Assembly (NCBI RefSeq): GCF_001673535.1
Contig: NZ_LZLY01000007.1
Coordinates: 1-36,513, forward strand
DNA: 36,513 bases
Source: Mycobacterium sp. 1081908.1
GTDB lineage: Bacteria; Actinomycetota; Actinomycetes; Mycobacteriales; Mycobacteriaceae
Reading direction: 5' to 3'
Shown one piece after another: positions 20,478-31,650 of this stretch. Position 1 is the stretch's first letter. Every line of letters begins with the position of its first letter. A model generated the notes under the pieces. The model was not told the origin of the DNA and ran no database searches. It was given only the letters and a program-made list of their open reading frames with translations. A program made the position numbers and the translations under genes.

Positions 20478-20907
20478 CCTCGACTCGTTTCTTCAGATCC
20501 TTCAAAGCGGTGTCGGTCAGGCGCCGCTCGGCCTTGCGCTTGAGCAAACCGATCATCGGGATGGCCAGGTCGACCGAGAGCTCGTAGGTGACGTCGGTCC
20601 CGGATCCCTTGGGCGCCAAGCGATATGAGCCTTCGAGCGAACGCAGCAGCGAGCTGGAGACCAGGGTCCAGCTCAGCGACTGGCGGTCCTTGGGCCATTG
20701 GTAGGACATCACCATGGTGTCCTTGATGACGCCCGCGTCCATCACGAATCGCACCGTCTTCGGGTAGCCGTCGGCGCCGCGCTCCTGGACCTCGGCTTCC
20801 TTGTATTCCGAGATCCATTCCGGGTAGGAATCGATGTCGGCGATCACCTCCAGGACGGTGCCCGGATCGGCGTCGATGTGGATGGTCTGCGTCGTCTTCT
20901 CCGCCAC
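20470..20907 (-). CDS. SRPBCC/polyketide cyclase-family protein (TB16.3, Rv2185c equivalent)
   Basis: This 145-residue START-like ligand-binding protein contains the family pattern IHIDADPGTVLEVIADIDSY and PEWISEYKEAEV, and a C-terminal amphipathic helix (GLLKRKAERRLTDTALKDLKKRVEAE). Such proteins bind hydrophobic ligands in a helix-grip cavity; the ligand is unknown. GTG 20907 precedes AEKTTQTI and is preferred over an upstream ATG in poor context. The stop overlaps the CTG proposed for the downstream ATPase, and the next SRPBCC gene lies 103 bp upstream, suggesting one operon. Confidence 0.9.
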   Translation of the reverse strand: MAEKTTQTIHIDADPGTVLEVIADIDSYPEWISEYKEAEVQERGADGYPKTVRFVMDAGVIKDTMVMSYQWPKDRQSLSWTLVSSSLLRSLEGSYRLAPKGSGTDVTYELSVDLAIPMIGLLKRKAERRLTDTALKDLKKRVEAE

Positions 20908-20960
20908 CTGGCTGATGCCCTCTCTCCCGCAAGCGAGTACGCCCCGCACGTGCAGTACTA

Positions 20961-20975
20961 CCCCGGCCTCCGGGG
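20961..20975. repeat. Short GC hairpin between the two SRPBCC genes
   Basis: CCCCGG and CCGGGG form a 6-bp stem with a 3-nt loop inside the 103-bp gap 20908-21010. It could attenuate transcription between the genes. There is no T-run, so a terminator call is weak. Confidence 0.35.
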
Positions 20976-21010
20976 CGAAACGGTACTCCTACCGCCCAAC
21001 CTTGATCCGG

Positions 21011-21406
21011 TTAAGCTACCGGAGAAACGCCGACCGGACGCGACCGTTCCGCCGTCCTTTTGACCTCGAACGCCATTTTCTTACCCGCCACCCGACGGCG
21101 GTGCGTCATCTTCGACAAGTTCAACTTTGCCAGCTGCCAGGCCGCCACGCCGCTGGGTTCGGCGTGCAGGAAGTAATGCAGCACCACCCCGTCCAGCGAC
21201 GGCTCCAGCCAGATCTCCATGGTGCCGGTCAGCGCCCCGGTGACCGCCCACCGGATCCCCTTCTCGGCGCGGTCCTCGACGACCTGCAGCCGCAGGTCCG
21301 GCCACCACCGGCGCCAGCACGACGGGTCGGCGACCACGGCGCCCACCCGCGCGCCGTCGGCGGCGACAAACGTCTGGTCGGCGATCTGAATGCTGTTCAC
21401 CGCCAT
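21011..21406 (-). CDS. SRPBCC-like conserved protein (Rv2186c equivalent)
   Basis: The 131-residue protein probably has the same helix-grip fold as the gene that follows it. ADPSCWRRWWPDLRLQVVEDRAEKG resembles the start-of-fold and first-strand region, with a conserved WRRWWPDL box, and GALTGTMEIWLEPSLDGVVLHYFLH the middle strands. The C-terminal helix is strongly basic (MTHRRRVAGKKMAFEVKRTAERSR). No function is known. ATG 21406 is chosen over longer readings because AVNSIQIADQTF resembles the first strand of the family. It may lead the operon Rv2186c-Rv2185c-Rv2184c-Rv2183c-Rv2182c and is divergent from fadD15. Confidence 0.85.
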   Translation of the reverse strand: MAVNSIQIADQTFVAADGARVGAVVADPSCWRRWWPDLRLQVVEDRAEKGIRWAVTGALTGTMEIWLEPSLDGVVLHYFLHAEPSGVAAWQLAKLNLSKMTHRRRVAGKKMAFEVKRTAERSRPVGVSPVA

Positions 21407-21564
21407 AGCTTCACACACGGATCCGGATCGCCCGTACGCAGGCGCTCGCGCCGCTACCGCGGCCACCCCCCGGCAGACCTCCGCCATGCTGCGCGAATTC
21501 GCGGATTAGGCTGGGCCACAGCAAGCCGGCAGGCAACATCACGAATCCGATCGAGGTCACCAGA

Positions 21565-23370
21565 GTGCGTGAGTACAGCGTCCCCGCCCGCTTTACCGTC
21601 GGCGAGCACGAAAGCGTCGCCGCCATGGTCTTCGACCACGAGCGCGACGACCCCGGCTTCGTCATCTTCCAACGGCAGATCGACGGGGTATGGACCGATG
21701 TCACCTGCGCCGAGGCGGCCAAGCAGGTTCGTGCCGCGGCGCTGGGCCTGATCTCGCTGGGGGTGCAGGCCGGCGACCGGGTGTCCATCTTTTCGGCCAC
21801 CCGCTACGAGTGGGCGATCCTGGACCTGGCGATCCTGTCGGTGGGCGCGGTCACCGTGCCGATCTACGAGACGTCGTCGGCCGAGCAGGTGCGCTGGGTG
21901 CTGCAGGACTCGGGCGCGGTGCTGGCCTTCGCCGAGACCGACGCGCACGCCGCGATGGTCACCGAGCTCACCGCCGAGCTGCCCGAGCTGCGCCGGGTGC
22001 TGCACATCGACGGTTCGGGCCCCAAGGCGCTCGACCAGCTCTCCGAGGCCGGTGCCGAGGTCGAGCCGGCCGAGCTGACCGCCCGGCTCGAGGCGCTTTG
22101 CGCGGCCGACCCGGCGACCCTGATCTACACCTCGGGCACCACCGGACGGCCCAAGGGCTGCCAGCTCACCCATTCCAACCTGCTCTACGAGAGCCGGGGC
22201 GCCAAAGAATGCCTGCCGACGCTGCTGGACGAGGGGCAGCGGCTGCTGGTCTTCCTGCCGCTGGCCCACGTGCTGGCCCGGTCGCTTACCCTGTCCGCGT
22301 TCGCGAACAAGGTGACAGTCGGATTCACCAGCGACATCAAGAACCTGCTGCCGATGTTCGCGGTGTTCAAGCCGACCGTGGTGGTGTCGGTGCCGCGGGT
22401 GTTCGAGAAGGTGTACAACACCGCCGAGCAGAACGCCGCCAACGACGGCAAGGGGCGCATCTTCGCGATGGCCGTGCAAACCGCGGTCGACTGGAGTCAG
22501 GCCCAGGCCGACGGCGGGCGACCGGGCCTGCTGCTGCGCGCCCGGCACGCGCTGTTCGACCGGCTGGTCTACCACAAGCTGCGCGCGGCGCTCGGCGGCG
22601 ACTGCCACGCGTCCGTCTCGGGTGGCGCGCCGCTGGGCGCGCGGCTGGGCCACTTCTACCGCGGCGTGGGCCTGACCATCCACGAGGGCTACGGCCTGAC
22701 CGAAACCAGCTCGGCCATCACGGTCAACCAGGTCGGCAACGTCAAGATCGGGACCGTCGGAACGTTGTTGCCGGGCAACAGCATGCGCATCGCCGAGGAC
22801 GGGGAGCTGTTGGTGCGCGGCGGCGTGGTGTTCAGCGGCTACTGGCACAACGAGCAGGCCACCCGCGACGCGTTCACCGACGGCTGGTTCAAGACCGGCG
22901 ACCTGGGCGCGCTCGACGAGGACGGCTTCCTGAAGATCACCGGCCGCAAAAAGGAGATCATCGTCACCGCGGGCGGCAAGAACGTCGCCCCCGCGGTGCT
23001 CGAGGACCAGCTGCGAGGACACCCGCTGATCAGCCAGGCCATGGTGGTCGGCGACGCCAAGCCGTTCATCGGCGCGCTGATCACCATCGACCCCGAGGCG
23101 TTCGATCCCTGGAAGGAACGCAACCACAAGCCGGCCGAGGCGTCCGTCGGCGACCTGGCCACCGACCCCGACCTGTTCGCCGAGATCGACGCCGCCGTGA
23201 AGAACGCCAACCTGGCGGTGTCGCACGCCGAGTCGATCCGCAAGTTCCGCATCCTGCCGGTCGACTTCACCGAGGACACCGGCGAGCTGACGCCGACGAT
23301 GAAGGTCAAGCGCAACGTGGTGGCCGAGAAGTTCGCCTCCGACATCGAATCGATCTACGAGAAGGACTGA
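21565..23370 (+). CDS. fadD15: FadD15, long-chain fatty acid CoA ligase
   Basis: The 601-residue AMP-forming acyl-CoA synthetase activates fatty acids through an acyl-adenylate. Motifs are the P-loop [11 protein letters not shown] (188-198), YGLTETSS (A4), [22 protein letters not shown] (A7-A8) in adjoining stretches, and [14 protein letters not shown]. The catalytic lysine lies in [11 protein letters not shown] near the C-terminus. Length equals the usual FACL size. GTG 21565 starts [15 protein letters not shown] at 21507-21512 could be its -10. It is convergent with pimB, 10 bp away, across a 12-bp palindrome GCGCCTAGGCGC (23377-23388). Confidence 0.96.
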   Translation: MREYSVPARFTVGEHESVAAMVFDHERDDPGFVIFQRQIDGVWTDVTCAEAAKQVRAAALGLISLGVQAGDRVSIFSATRYEWAILDLAILSVGAVTVPIYETSSAEQVRWVLQDSGAVLAFAETDAHAAMVTELTAELPELRRVLHIDGSGPKALDQLSEAGAEVEPAELTARLEALCAADPATLIYTSGTTGRPKGCQLTHSNLLYESRGAKECLPTLLDEGQRLLVFLPLAHVLARSLTLSAFANKVTVGFTSDIKNLLPMFAVFKPTVVVSVPRVFEKVYNTAEQNAANDGKGRIFAMAVQTAVDWSQAQADGGRPGLLLRARHALFDRLVYHKLRAALGGDCHASVSGGAPLGARLGHFYRGVGLTIHEGYGLTETSSAITVNQVGNVKIGTVGTLLPGNSMRIAEDGELLVRGGVVFSGYWHNEQATRDAFTDGWFKTGDLGALDEDGFLKITGRKKEIIVTAGGKNVAPAVLEDQLRGHPLISQAMVVGDAKPFIGALITIDPEAFDPWKERNHKPAEASVGDLATDPDLFAEIDAAVKNANLAVSHAESIRKFRILPVDFTEDTGELTPTMKVKRNVVAEKFASDIESIYEKD

Positions 23371-23380
23371 CCGCGAGCGC

Positions 23381-24523
23381 CTAGGCGCGCAGCAGGTCGG
23401 CCAGCCGACCGGCCAGCGTGTCCCAGCGCCACTGTGACGTCACCCACTCGCGCCCGGCCGCGCCCATCGCGGCGGCCCGCTCGGGATCGGCCAGCAACTC
23501 GGCGACGGCCCCGGCGACCTCGTCCACCGACCGGCCGTCGACCACCAGCCCGGTCTTGTTGTGCCGCACGGTTTCCGGGGCCCCTCCCGACCGGCCGGCG
23601 ACGACGGGCACGCCCGTCGCCGAGGCCTCCAGGAAGACGATGCCCAGGCCCTCGACGTCCATGCCGGCGCCACGGGTGCGGCACGGCATCGCGAAGACGT
23701 CGGCCAGCGCGTGATGGGCGGGCAGTTCGGCGGCCTGCACACCACCGGTGAACGTCACATGCTCGGCCACGCCGCAGTCGGTGGCCAGCTTGCGCAGCGC
23801 GTCCAGGTACGGCCCGCCGCCGACGATGACCAGCGCGGCCCCGTCGACCCGCCGCCGGATCGACGGGAACGCCTTGATCAGCGCGTCCTGACCCTTGCGC
23901 GGCACCAGCCGCGACAGGCACAGCACGGTCGGCCGCTCGCCCAGCCCGTAGCGGGCCCGCAGCTCGGCCCGGGCGCCCGGGTCGGGGCGGAACCGGTCGG
24001 TGTCCACGCCGGGCGGCAGGTATTCCAGCCTCGCCCCGGGGCCGAAGGCCGACGCGAAGCGCGACCGGGTGTAGCGGCTCACGAAGGTGACGACGTCGGT
24101 GCCGTCGCCGATGCGGCGCAGCACCGACCGCGCGACGGGAAGCATCGACCAGCCGACCTCGTGGCCGTGCGTGCTGGCCAGCACCCGGGTCGCCCCGGCC
24201 TGCCGGGCGCGCGGGGCCAGCAACGCCAGCGGCGCGGCCGCGCCGAACCAGACCGTGTCGATGCCGTGCTCGCCGATCAGCCGGCGCATCCGCCCGTCCA
24301 CCGCCGGGCCCGGCAGCATCAGCGTGCCGGGGTGGCGCACCACGCGGTATCCGGCCGCCTCGGCCGCGTCGTCAAAGGCGTCGGCGCCCTTCCACTGCGG
24401 CGCGTAGACCAGCACGGACTGCGCGCCCGTGCCGGCCAGCCGGCCGACGAACTCGCCCAGGTAGGACTGGATGCCGCCCGGGCGGGGCGGAAAGTCGTTG
24501 GTTACCAGTAGGACCCGGCTCAC
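23381..24523 (-). CDS. pimB: PimB', GDP-mannose-dependent phosphatidylinositol-monomannoside mannosyltransferase
   Basis: This 380-residue GT-B fold enzyme of family GT4 adds the second mannose to PIM1 on the cytoplasmic side of the inner membrane (Rv2188c equivalent). The N-terminal domain begins VLLVTNDFPPRPGGIQSYLGEF, with the GG loop that contacts the donor phosphate. The C-terminal domain has LCLSRLVPRKGQDALIKAF and the EX7E motif in VEGLGIVFLEASATG. GTG 24523 is preceded at 6 nt by TAGCCT, predicting a leaderless transcript even though the upstream gene ends only 9 bp away. It feeds the same lipoglycan pathway as mptA and the Rv2181-like gene. Confidence 0.95.
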   Translation of the reverse strand: MSRVLLVTNDFPPRPGGIQSYLGEFVGRLAGTGAQSVLVYAPQWKGADAFDDAAEAAGYRVVRHPGTLMLPGPAVDGRMRRLIGEHGIDTVWFGAAAPLALLAPRARQAGATRVLASTHGHEVGWSMLPVARSVLRRIGDGTDVVTFVSRYTRSRFASAFGPGARLEYLPPGVDTDRFRPDPGARAELRARYGLGERPTVLCLSRLVPRKGQDALIKAFPSIRRRVDGAALVIVGGGPYLDALRKLATDCGVAEHVTFTGGVQAAELPAHHALADVFAMPCRTRGAGMDVEGLGIVFLEASATGVPVVAGRSGGAPETVRHNKTGLVVDGRSVDEVAGAVAELLADPERAAAMGAAGREWVTSQWRWDTLAGRLADLLRA

Positions 24524-24529
24524 CTGGGT

Positions 24530-24535
24530 AGGCTA
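24530..24535 (-). promoter_or_regulatory. Leaderless -10 element for pimB
   Basis: TAGCCT on the minus strand, then 6 nt (ACCCAG), then the GTG at 24523. It overlaps the stop codon of the preceding gene. Confidence 0.5.
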
Positions 24536-25450
24536 GCGGGCCAGCCACTGGTGCCAGTGCACCAGCAACCCGGCGGGGTCGACATCGAGGACCGCGTGGG
24601 TGGCGGTGGGCACGTCGGTGTGCCCGACACCGCAGCTGGCCAGGTACAGCTCGCGCAGCTTGGGCGCCCCGTAGGTGTCGGCGACGAAGCGGGCGAACCA
24701 CCAGGCGCGGTCATACGCCAGCGAGCGCTGCGGCCCCGGCGCTTCCAGGTCGGCGTCGGTCGGCAGCGTCAGCGGCACCGGCAGCGCATCGGCGGGCACC
24801 GGGGTCGGCGGCCGGGCGACGTAGTCGGCCACGCCCTCGGTCAGCCACTGGGGCGCGTCCGCCGCCGTGTAGGGACGGGCGGCGTAGTGAAAAAGCTCGT
24901 GCGTCAAGACAATTCGCAGCGCGGACTCATTCATGTTGGCGGCGCCCGGCGCGAACACGATCCGTTGGCCGAGCGCCACCCGGTGCACGGGGTCGACGCG
25001 CTCGGCGACCGTCACGGCCGCGATGTCGGCCCACTGCGACGGCGGTCCCCCGCCGGCGGCGGCGCGGAACTGTTCGTCGGACCCGGCGGCGAGCACCGTG
25101 ACCTCCGGCGACCAGTCGACGCCCCAGAAGGCCTCCACCGCCTTGACCGCGGCGCCGATGTTGGACGAAACCCGGGACAGCAACCGGTCGCTGGCCGGGC
25201 CGCCCAGGCCCACCAGCCGGACGGTGCGATCGCCGACCACCAGTGACTTCGCCGCGGCGCCGGCCTGGCTGCGGGCGGGAGTGACCAGCTGCGCGTGTCT
25301 TGCGTTGCTGTCGCCGGCCTCGTCGAAGGGCACGGCCGCGGCCACGATCAGCTCGAGGGCAAACACCCAGGCCAGCAGAATCGGCAGCCGCCGACGCTGC
25401 CAGCCGGAACGATCAGTAGCGACGCGCGTCGTGGACCGGGCCCGCGGCAT
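24533..25450 (-). CDS. Putative membrane-anchored HEXXH metallopeptidase (Rv2189c equivalent)
   Basis: The 305-residue protein has a basic N-terminus, one hydrophobic segment (about 23-41, signal anchor or signal peptide) and an extracytoplasmic domain. The domain carries HELFH in RIVLTHELFHYAARPYT, followed by WLTEGVADYVA, whose Glu would be the third zinc ligand of a gluzincin-like peptidase. The substrate is unknown. The ATG at 25450 overlaps ripC by 38 bp; a shorter start just before the hydrophobic segment is also possible, since the M. tuberculosis annotation is shorter. Coupling to ripC suggests a role in wall remodelling, which is inference. Confidence 0.85.
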   Translation of the reverse strand: MPRARSTTRVATDRSGWQRRRLPILLAWVFALELIVAAAVPFDEAGDSNARHAQLVTPARSQAGAAAKSLVVGDRTVRLVGLGGPASDRLLSRVSSNIGAAVKAVEAFWGVDWSPEVTVLAAGSDEQFRAAAGGGPPSQWADIAAVTVAERVDPVHRVALGQRIVFAPGAANMNESALRIVLTHELFHYAARPYTAADAPQWLTEGVADYVARPPTPVPADALPVPLTLPTDADLEAPGPQRSLAYDRAWWFARFVADTYGAPKLRELYLASCGVGHTDVPTATHAVLDVDPAGLLVHWHQWLAR

Positions 25451-26549
25451 TCATCGGCACCACCCGTACCGGCACGCCGTAGGTGGAGGAATGGATCACC
25501 ATGCCGTCGCCGACGTAGATGCCGCTGTGTGACGCGTCGTTATAGAAGGTCACCACGTCGCCGGGCTGCAGGTCCGACAGGGCCACCGGCTGGCCGCCCT
25601 GGGCCTGCGCCTGGCTGGAGTGCGGCAGCGAGATGCCGGCCTGCTGGAACGCCCACATCACCAGGCCGGAGCAGTCGAACGCGCCGGGTGAGGCGCCGCC
25701 CCAGACATAGGACGAACCGACCTGGGTCAACGCCGCCTGCACGACGGTCGCGCGGTCGCCGCCGCCCACTCCGCCGGGCCCGCCGGGGGGCAGCATCCCG
25801 GGCATCATCGCGTTGATGGGCGGGGCGTCGCCGGGCGGCGGGGCGCCGGGCGGCAACGCGTCGGGTGCCGGTGCGCCGGGCGCCGGGGCGGCCGCGGGGG
25901 CCTGCCCGGGGTCGGCGAGGGCGGTGCGCTGCTGCGGCGTCAGGGAGACGTACTGCGACTTGACGACCGCGATCTGCACCTGCAGCTGGCTCTGCTTGGA
26001 CTGCAGGCTCGCCCGTACCGCCGCGGCCTGCTCGGCCGCGCTCTTCGCGTCGGCGGCGGACTTGGCGGATGCCTGCTCGGCCTTGGCGGCCTGCTCACCG
26101 GCGATGCGGTAATTCGCCATCTGGGTGCGCATCTGGGTCGCCATCAGCCGCTGCACGGCCAGCTTGTCGATCAGGCCCTGCGGCGATGCCGCGGTCAGCA
26201 TGGCCTCCATGCCGTCGACGCGGCCGCCCATGTACTGCGCGGCGGCCAGCTTGTTGACGGCGCCCTGGAAGGCGGCCAGCCGGGCCTTGGCGGAATCCAC
26301 CGCGGCCTGGTCATCGGCGTGTTTCTTCTCCGCCGCCTGCTGGACCTTGAGCTTCTCGTTCAGGTCGAGCTGCGCGGTGTGCATCGCCTCGGTGGTCTGT
26401 TCGGCCTGACGAGACAGCTGGTTGAGTCTCGCCAGCGCGTCTTCGGCCGGATCGGCGCCGGAATTCGTGGCGAAAGCCCCCGCGAAGATGGTCAAGCCCG
26501 CTAACGTCCCGAGGGCAGACCGTGTAATGACACGCGCGCGCGGGTACAT
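25413..26549 (-). CDS. ripC: RipC, secreted NlpC/P60 peptidoglycan endopeptidase
   Basis: The 378-residue exported hydrolase cleaves peptide stems of peptidoglycan (Rv2190c equivalent). A signal peptide (MYPRARVITRSALGTLAGL, cleavage near residue 31) is followed by a long coiled coil (about 35-205). A Pro/Ala/Gly linker (about 215-260) leads to the C-terminal NlpC/P60 domain. The catalytic triad is visible as Cys293 (FDCSGLV), His341 (SHSG) and His353. The coiled coil is typical of proteins controlled by FtsEX-type systems. ATG 26549 has a GAGG upstream; an in-frame ATG at 26606 would only lengthen the signal region. The 219-bp upstream region contains a structured element (26677-26745). Confidence 0.95.
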   Translation of the reverse strand: MYPRARVITRSALGTLAGLTIFAGAFATNSGADPAEDALARLNQLSRQAEQTTEAMHTAQLDLNEKLKVQQAAEKKHADDQAAVDSAKARLAAFQGAVNKLAAAQYMGGRVDGMEAMLTAASPQGLIDKLAVQRLMATQMRTQMANYRIAGEQAAKAEQASAKSAADAKSAAEQAAAVRASLQSKQSQLQVQIAVVKSQYVSLTPQQRTALADPGQAPAAAPAPGAPAPDALPPGAPPPGDAPPINAMMPGMLPPGGPGGVGGGDRATVVQAALTQVGSSYVWGGASPGAFDCSGLVMWAFQQAGISLPHSSQAQAQGGQPVALSDLQPGDVVTFYNDASHSGIYVGDGMVIHSSTYGVPVRVVPMNAAGPVHDARRY

Positions 26550-26676
26550 ACAAGCGAACCTCAAAATTGCATCCTTAAACGGCCTAGGACGGCTGATGCC
26601 TGGCACTGCCGGAGCGCCGTCGGGGTAGTTTAGGTCTCAAACAGGTTACGAAACGATATCGACGTTTGTCCAAGCG

Positions 26677-26745
26677 GGACCGTTAAGAAATCAGCAAGAT
26701 TTCTGTCATTCTTTTGTGAATGATGGCAAACCTCTAAGACGGTCC
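26677..26745 (-). ncRNA. Possible three-way-junction RNA in the ripC leader
   Basis: On the minus strand GGACCGT (26739-26745) pairs with ACGGTCC (26677-26683) to close a 69-nt segment. Inside are two perfect hairpins: TCATTC/GAATGA (26718-26723 with 26706-26711, 6-nt loop) and AGAAATC/GATTTCT (26698-26704 with 26686-26692, 5-nt loop). The element lies 128 bp before ripC and is AT-rich compared with its surroundings. It does not look like a riboswitch class I know; it could be a cis-regulatory RNA or a DNA operator. Confidence 0.4.
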
Positions 26746-26768
26746 AGCGGTTTTGGCGCACAAGGCAA

Positions 26769-27008
26769 TTAGGCTACACCGGATCCTCGGCCGCGATGAA
26801 TCGGCACCAGACGCAACCGCGGCGCCAGCCCGACCTCCGCGAGGACGTCGAGCGCCGCCCGCTCGTCCTGCAACAACGTTTCGGGGACGCCGAGTAGGAC
26901 GCTGACCACGCAGTCGCGGCAGCCCGGGCCGCGCACCGCGCAATCGTCGCAATCGATCACCACCGGCGCCGCGCCCTCGGGGTGCGCCGTGCTGTTGCCG
27001 TGTGCCAT
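26769..27008 (-). CDS. Small CxxC-x6-CxxC protein, unrecognised
   Basis: I do not recognise this 79-residue protein. Cysteines are arranged CDDC, six residues, CRDC (about 20-33), a compact potential zinc knuckle. They are followed by [28 protein letters not shown], likely two helices, and a basic tail. The amino acid composition looks like a real mycobacterial protein. ATG 27008 is used. The gene is divergent from the DnaQ/GIY-YIG gene (128-bp spacer) and upstream of ripC on the same strand, so it could share regulation with either. Confidence 0.65.
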   Translation of the reverse strand: MAHGNSTAHPEGAAPVVIDCDDCAVRGPGCRDCVVSVLLGVPETLLQDERAALDVLAEVGLAPRLRLVPIHRGRGSGVA

Positions 27009-27123
27009 CTGGGTGCCGTCCTCTCGGTCTGGCCTTGCGAAGCTCTTGCCCGAACGCTAGCGGCGGCCACCGACAACCGATCCCGCCCGGCGTGGGAACC
27101 CCGCGGCTGTCGGTGGACGTGCC

Positions 27124-27129
27124 TAACGT
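27124..27129 (+). promoter_or_regulatory. Leaderless -10 element for the DnaQ/GIY-YIG gene
   Basis: TAACGT is followed by 7 nt (CGCGGCC) and the ATG at 27137. No Shine-Dalgarno is visible. Confidence 0.5.
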
Positions 27130-28912
27130 CGCGGCCATGGGTGCGAGCGGTGCGACTCAGCTGAGTTTCGCCGACTTGGGCCCGGCCGCCTCCCCCGTCG
27201 AGGAACTCCCCTTGCGCGAAACCACTTTCGTCGTGGTGGACCTCGAGACCACCGGCGGACGCACCAAGAGCGCCGACGGCACGCCGTGCGACGCCATCAC
27301 CGAGATCGGGGCGGTCAAGGTCCGCGGCGGCGTCGTGCTGGGCGAGTTCGCCACCCTCGTGGATCCGCAGCGCAGCATCCCGCCCCAGATCGTGCGGCTC
27401 ACCGGCATCACGACGGCGATGGTGTGCGACGCCCCGACCATCGACGCCGTGCTGCCGATGTTTTTCGAGTTCGCCGGCCTGGACCAGGGGGCGGTGCTCG
27501 TCGCGCACAACGCCGGGTTCGACGTCGGATTCCTGCGGGCCGCCGCGCGGCGCTGCGACGTCGCCTGGCCGCGGCCCCCGGTGCTGTGCACGGTCCGCCT
27601 GGCCCGCCGGGTGCTCAGCCGCGAGGAGGCCCCCAGCGTGCGGCTGGCCGAGCTGGCGCGGCTGTTCGCCGTCGCCGCAAAGCCGACGCACCGCGCCCTC
27701 GACGACGCCCGCGCCACCGTCGAGGTGTTGCACGCGCTGATCGAGCGAGTCGGCAACCAGGGCGTGCACACCTACGCCGACCTGCGCTCCTACCTGCCGG
27801 ACGTGACGCCGGCCCAGCGGCGCAAACGGGTGCTGGCCGAAGGGCTGCCGCACCGGCCCGGGGTCTACCTGTTCCGCGGCCCGGCCGGTGAAGTGCTCTA
27901 CGTCGGGACCGCCGTCGACCTGCGGCGGCGGGTGGGCCAGTACTTCACCGGCGCCGATCCCCGCGGCCGGATGAAGGAAATGGTCGCCCTGGCCGGTGCG
28001 GTCGACCACGTCGAGTGCGCGCACGCGTTGGAGGCCGGGGTGCGGGAGCTGCGGTTGCTGGCCGCGCACGCCCCGCCGTACAACCGGCGGTCGAGGTTCC
28101 CGCAGCGCTGGTGGTGGCTGGCGCTCACCGACGAGGCGTTTCCACGGCTGGCAGCGGTGCGGGCGCCGCGCCACGACCGCGCCGTCGGCCCGTTCCGGTC
28201 CCGCGCCGACGCCGCCGACACGGCGGCGGTGCTGGCGCGCTTCACCGGCGCCCGGACCTGCAGCGCGCGGATCGGCCGCTCGGCGCTACACGGGCCGGCC
28301 TGCCCGGAGGTCGAGGTGTCGCCCTGCCCGGCGCCGCGCGGCGTGACGGCCACCCAGTACGCCGCCGCGGTGGCGCGGGTCGCGGCGCTGATCGACGGGC
28401 TCGACGACGGCGCCCTGGCCGCCGCCGTGCGCCAGGTCGGCGCGCTTGCCGAGCAACGCCACTTCGAGAGCGCGGCGCGGCTGCGCGACCGCGTCGCCGC
28501 CGCGATCGAGCTGCTCTGGCGCGGCCAGCGGCTGCGGGCGCTGGCCGCGCTGCCCGAGCTGATCGCCGCCGCGCCCGACGGTCAGGGCGGCTACCACCTC
28601 GCCGTCGTCCGCTACGGCCAGCTGGCGGCCGCCGGCACGGCCAAGCGCGGGGTGCCGCCGATGCCGGTGATCGACGCCATTCAGGCTGGCGCACAGGCGA
28701 TCCTGCCGGCGGCGGCCCCGCTCGGCGGCGCGCTGGTGGAGGAGACGGCGCTCATCGCGCGCTGGCTGGCGGCACCCGGGGTGCGCATCGTCCGGGTTTC
28801 GGGCCCCGCCGACGAGGGATGGGCCTCGCCGCTGCGGTCGGCCGGTGCCTGGTCGGCGTGGGCGGCGCTGGCCCGCTCGGCGCGCCTGGCGAGCGACCAG
28901 GCCGTCCGGGAT

Positions 28913-30748
<1,836 letters not shown>

Positions 30749-30783
30749 GCCGGCGCTAGACCTAGACGGACAGGAGTGCTCGG

Positions 30784-31650
30784 TTGAAGAAACTGGGGTC
30801 TACCCGAATCGGTGCGCGGCGCGGCCAGCCGCGAAAAGGGCAGCGCGACCGCTCGCGACGGCGTCTGCGGCGCCGGCTGTCGGGCGGCCTGCTGCTGCTG
30901 ATCGCGCTGACCATCGCCGGTGGCCTGGCCGCCGTGCTGACCCCCGCCCCGCAGGTGGCCGTCGCCGACGAGTCGTCGTCGGCGCTGCTGCGCAACGGAA
31001 AGCAGCTGTTCGACACGTCCTGCGTGTCGTGCCACGGCGCCAACCTGCAGGGTGTGGTCGACCACGGACCGAGCCTGATCGGTGTCGGCGAGGCCGCCGT
31101 CTATTTCCAGGTTTCCACCGGCCGGATGCCCGCGATGCGCGGCGAGGCGCAGGCGCCGCGCAAGGAGGAGATCTTCGACGAGGCGCAGATCGACGCGATC
31201 GGCGCCTACGTGCAGGCCAACGGCGGCGGCCCCACCGTCGTGCGCAACCCCGACGGCAGCCTCGCGATGCACTCGCTGCGCGGCGACGACCTGGGCCGCG
31301 GCGGCGACCTGTTCCGGCTGAACTGCTCGTCGTGCCACAACTTCACCGGCAAGGGCGGGGCGCTGTCGTCCGGTAAGTACGCGCCCGACCTGGGTCCGGC
31401 CAACGAGCAGCAGATCCTGACCGCGATGCTGACCGGCCCGCAGAACATGCCGAAGTTCTCCGACCGCCAGCTGTCCTTCGACGCCAAGAAGGACATCATC
31501 GGCTACGTCAAAGCGGTCAGCGAGGAACGGCAGCCCGGCGGCTACGGCCTCGGCGGATTCGGACCCGCACCCGAGGGCATGGCCTTCTGGATCATCGGGA
31601 TGGTGGCCGCCATCGCGTTGGCACTGTGGATTGGGGCGCGAGCATCATGA
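30784..31650 (+). CDS. qcrC: QcrC, diheme cytochrome c subunit of the bcc complex
   Basis: The 288-residue membrane-anchored cytochrome cc carries electrons from the bc1-type core directly to the aa3 oxidase, replacing a soluble cytochrome c. A basic N-terminus and a signal-anchor helix (about 34-54) precede two heme c sites, CVSCH (80-84) and CSSCH (181-185). A C-terminal membrane helix (about 262-285) follows. Distal Met ligands are likely in GRMPAMRG and NMPKFS. TTG 30784 has AGGAG upstream. The stop overlaps the qcrA ATG (ATGA). Confidence 0.97.
   Translation: MKKLGSTRIGARRGQPRKGQRDRSRRRLRRRLSGGLLLLIALTIAGGLAAVLTPAPQVAVADESSSALLRNGKQLFDTSCVSCHGANLQGVVDHGPSLIGVGEAAVYFQVSTGRMPAMRGEAQAPRKEEIFDEAQIDAIGAYVQANGGGPTVVRNPDGSLAMHSLRGDDLGRGGDLFRLNCSSCHNFTGKGGALSSGKYAPDLGPANEQQILTAMLTGPQNMPKFSDRQLSFDAKKDIIGYVKAVSEERQPGGYGLGGFGPAPEGMAFWIIGMVAAIALALWIGARAS

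Noticed and set aside
21454..23226. 590-codon open frame on the minus strand opposite fadD15
   Set aside because: It is a shadow of the well-conserved fadD15 codons, with no recognisable motif.
23377..23388. 12-bp palindrome GCGCCTAGGCGC between fadD15 and pimB as a bidirectional terminator
   Set aside because: It has no loop and no T-run on either side, and it overlaps the pimB stop codon; too little support to call.
26566..26585. CCTTAAAC near the ripC start as a third copy of the cassette palindrome arm
   Set aside because: Only the CTTAAA hexamer is shared; the GCGACA part and the partner arm are missing.
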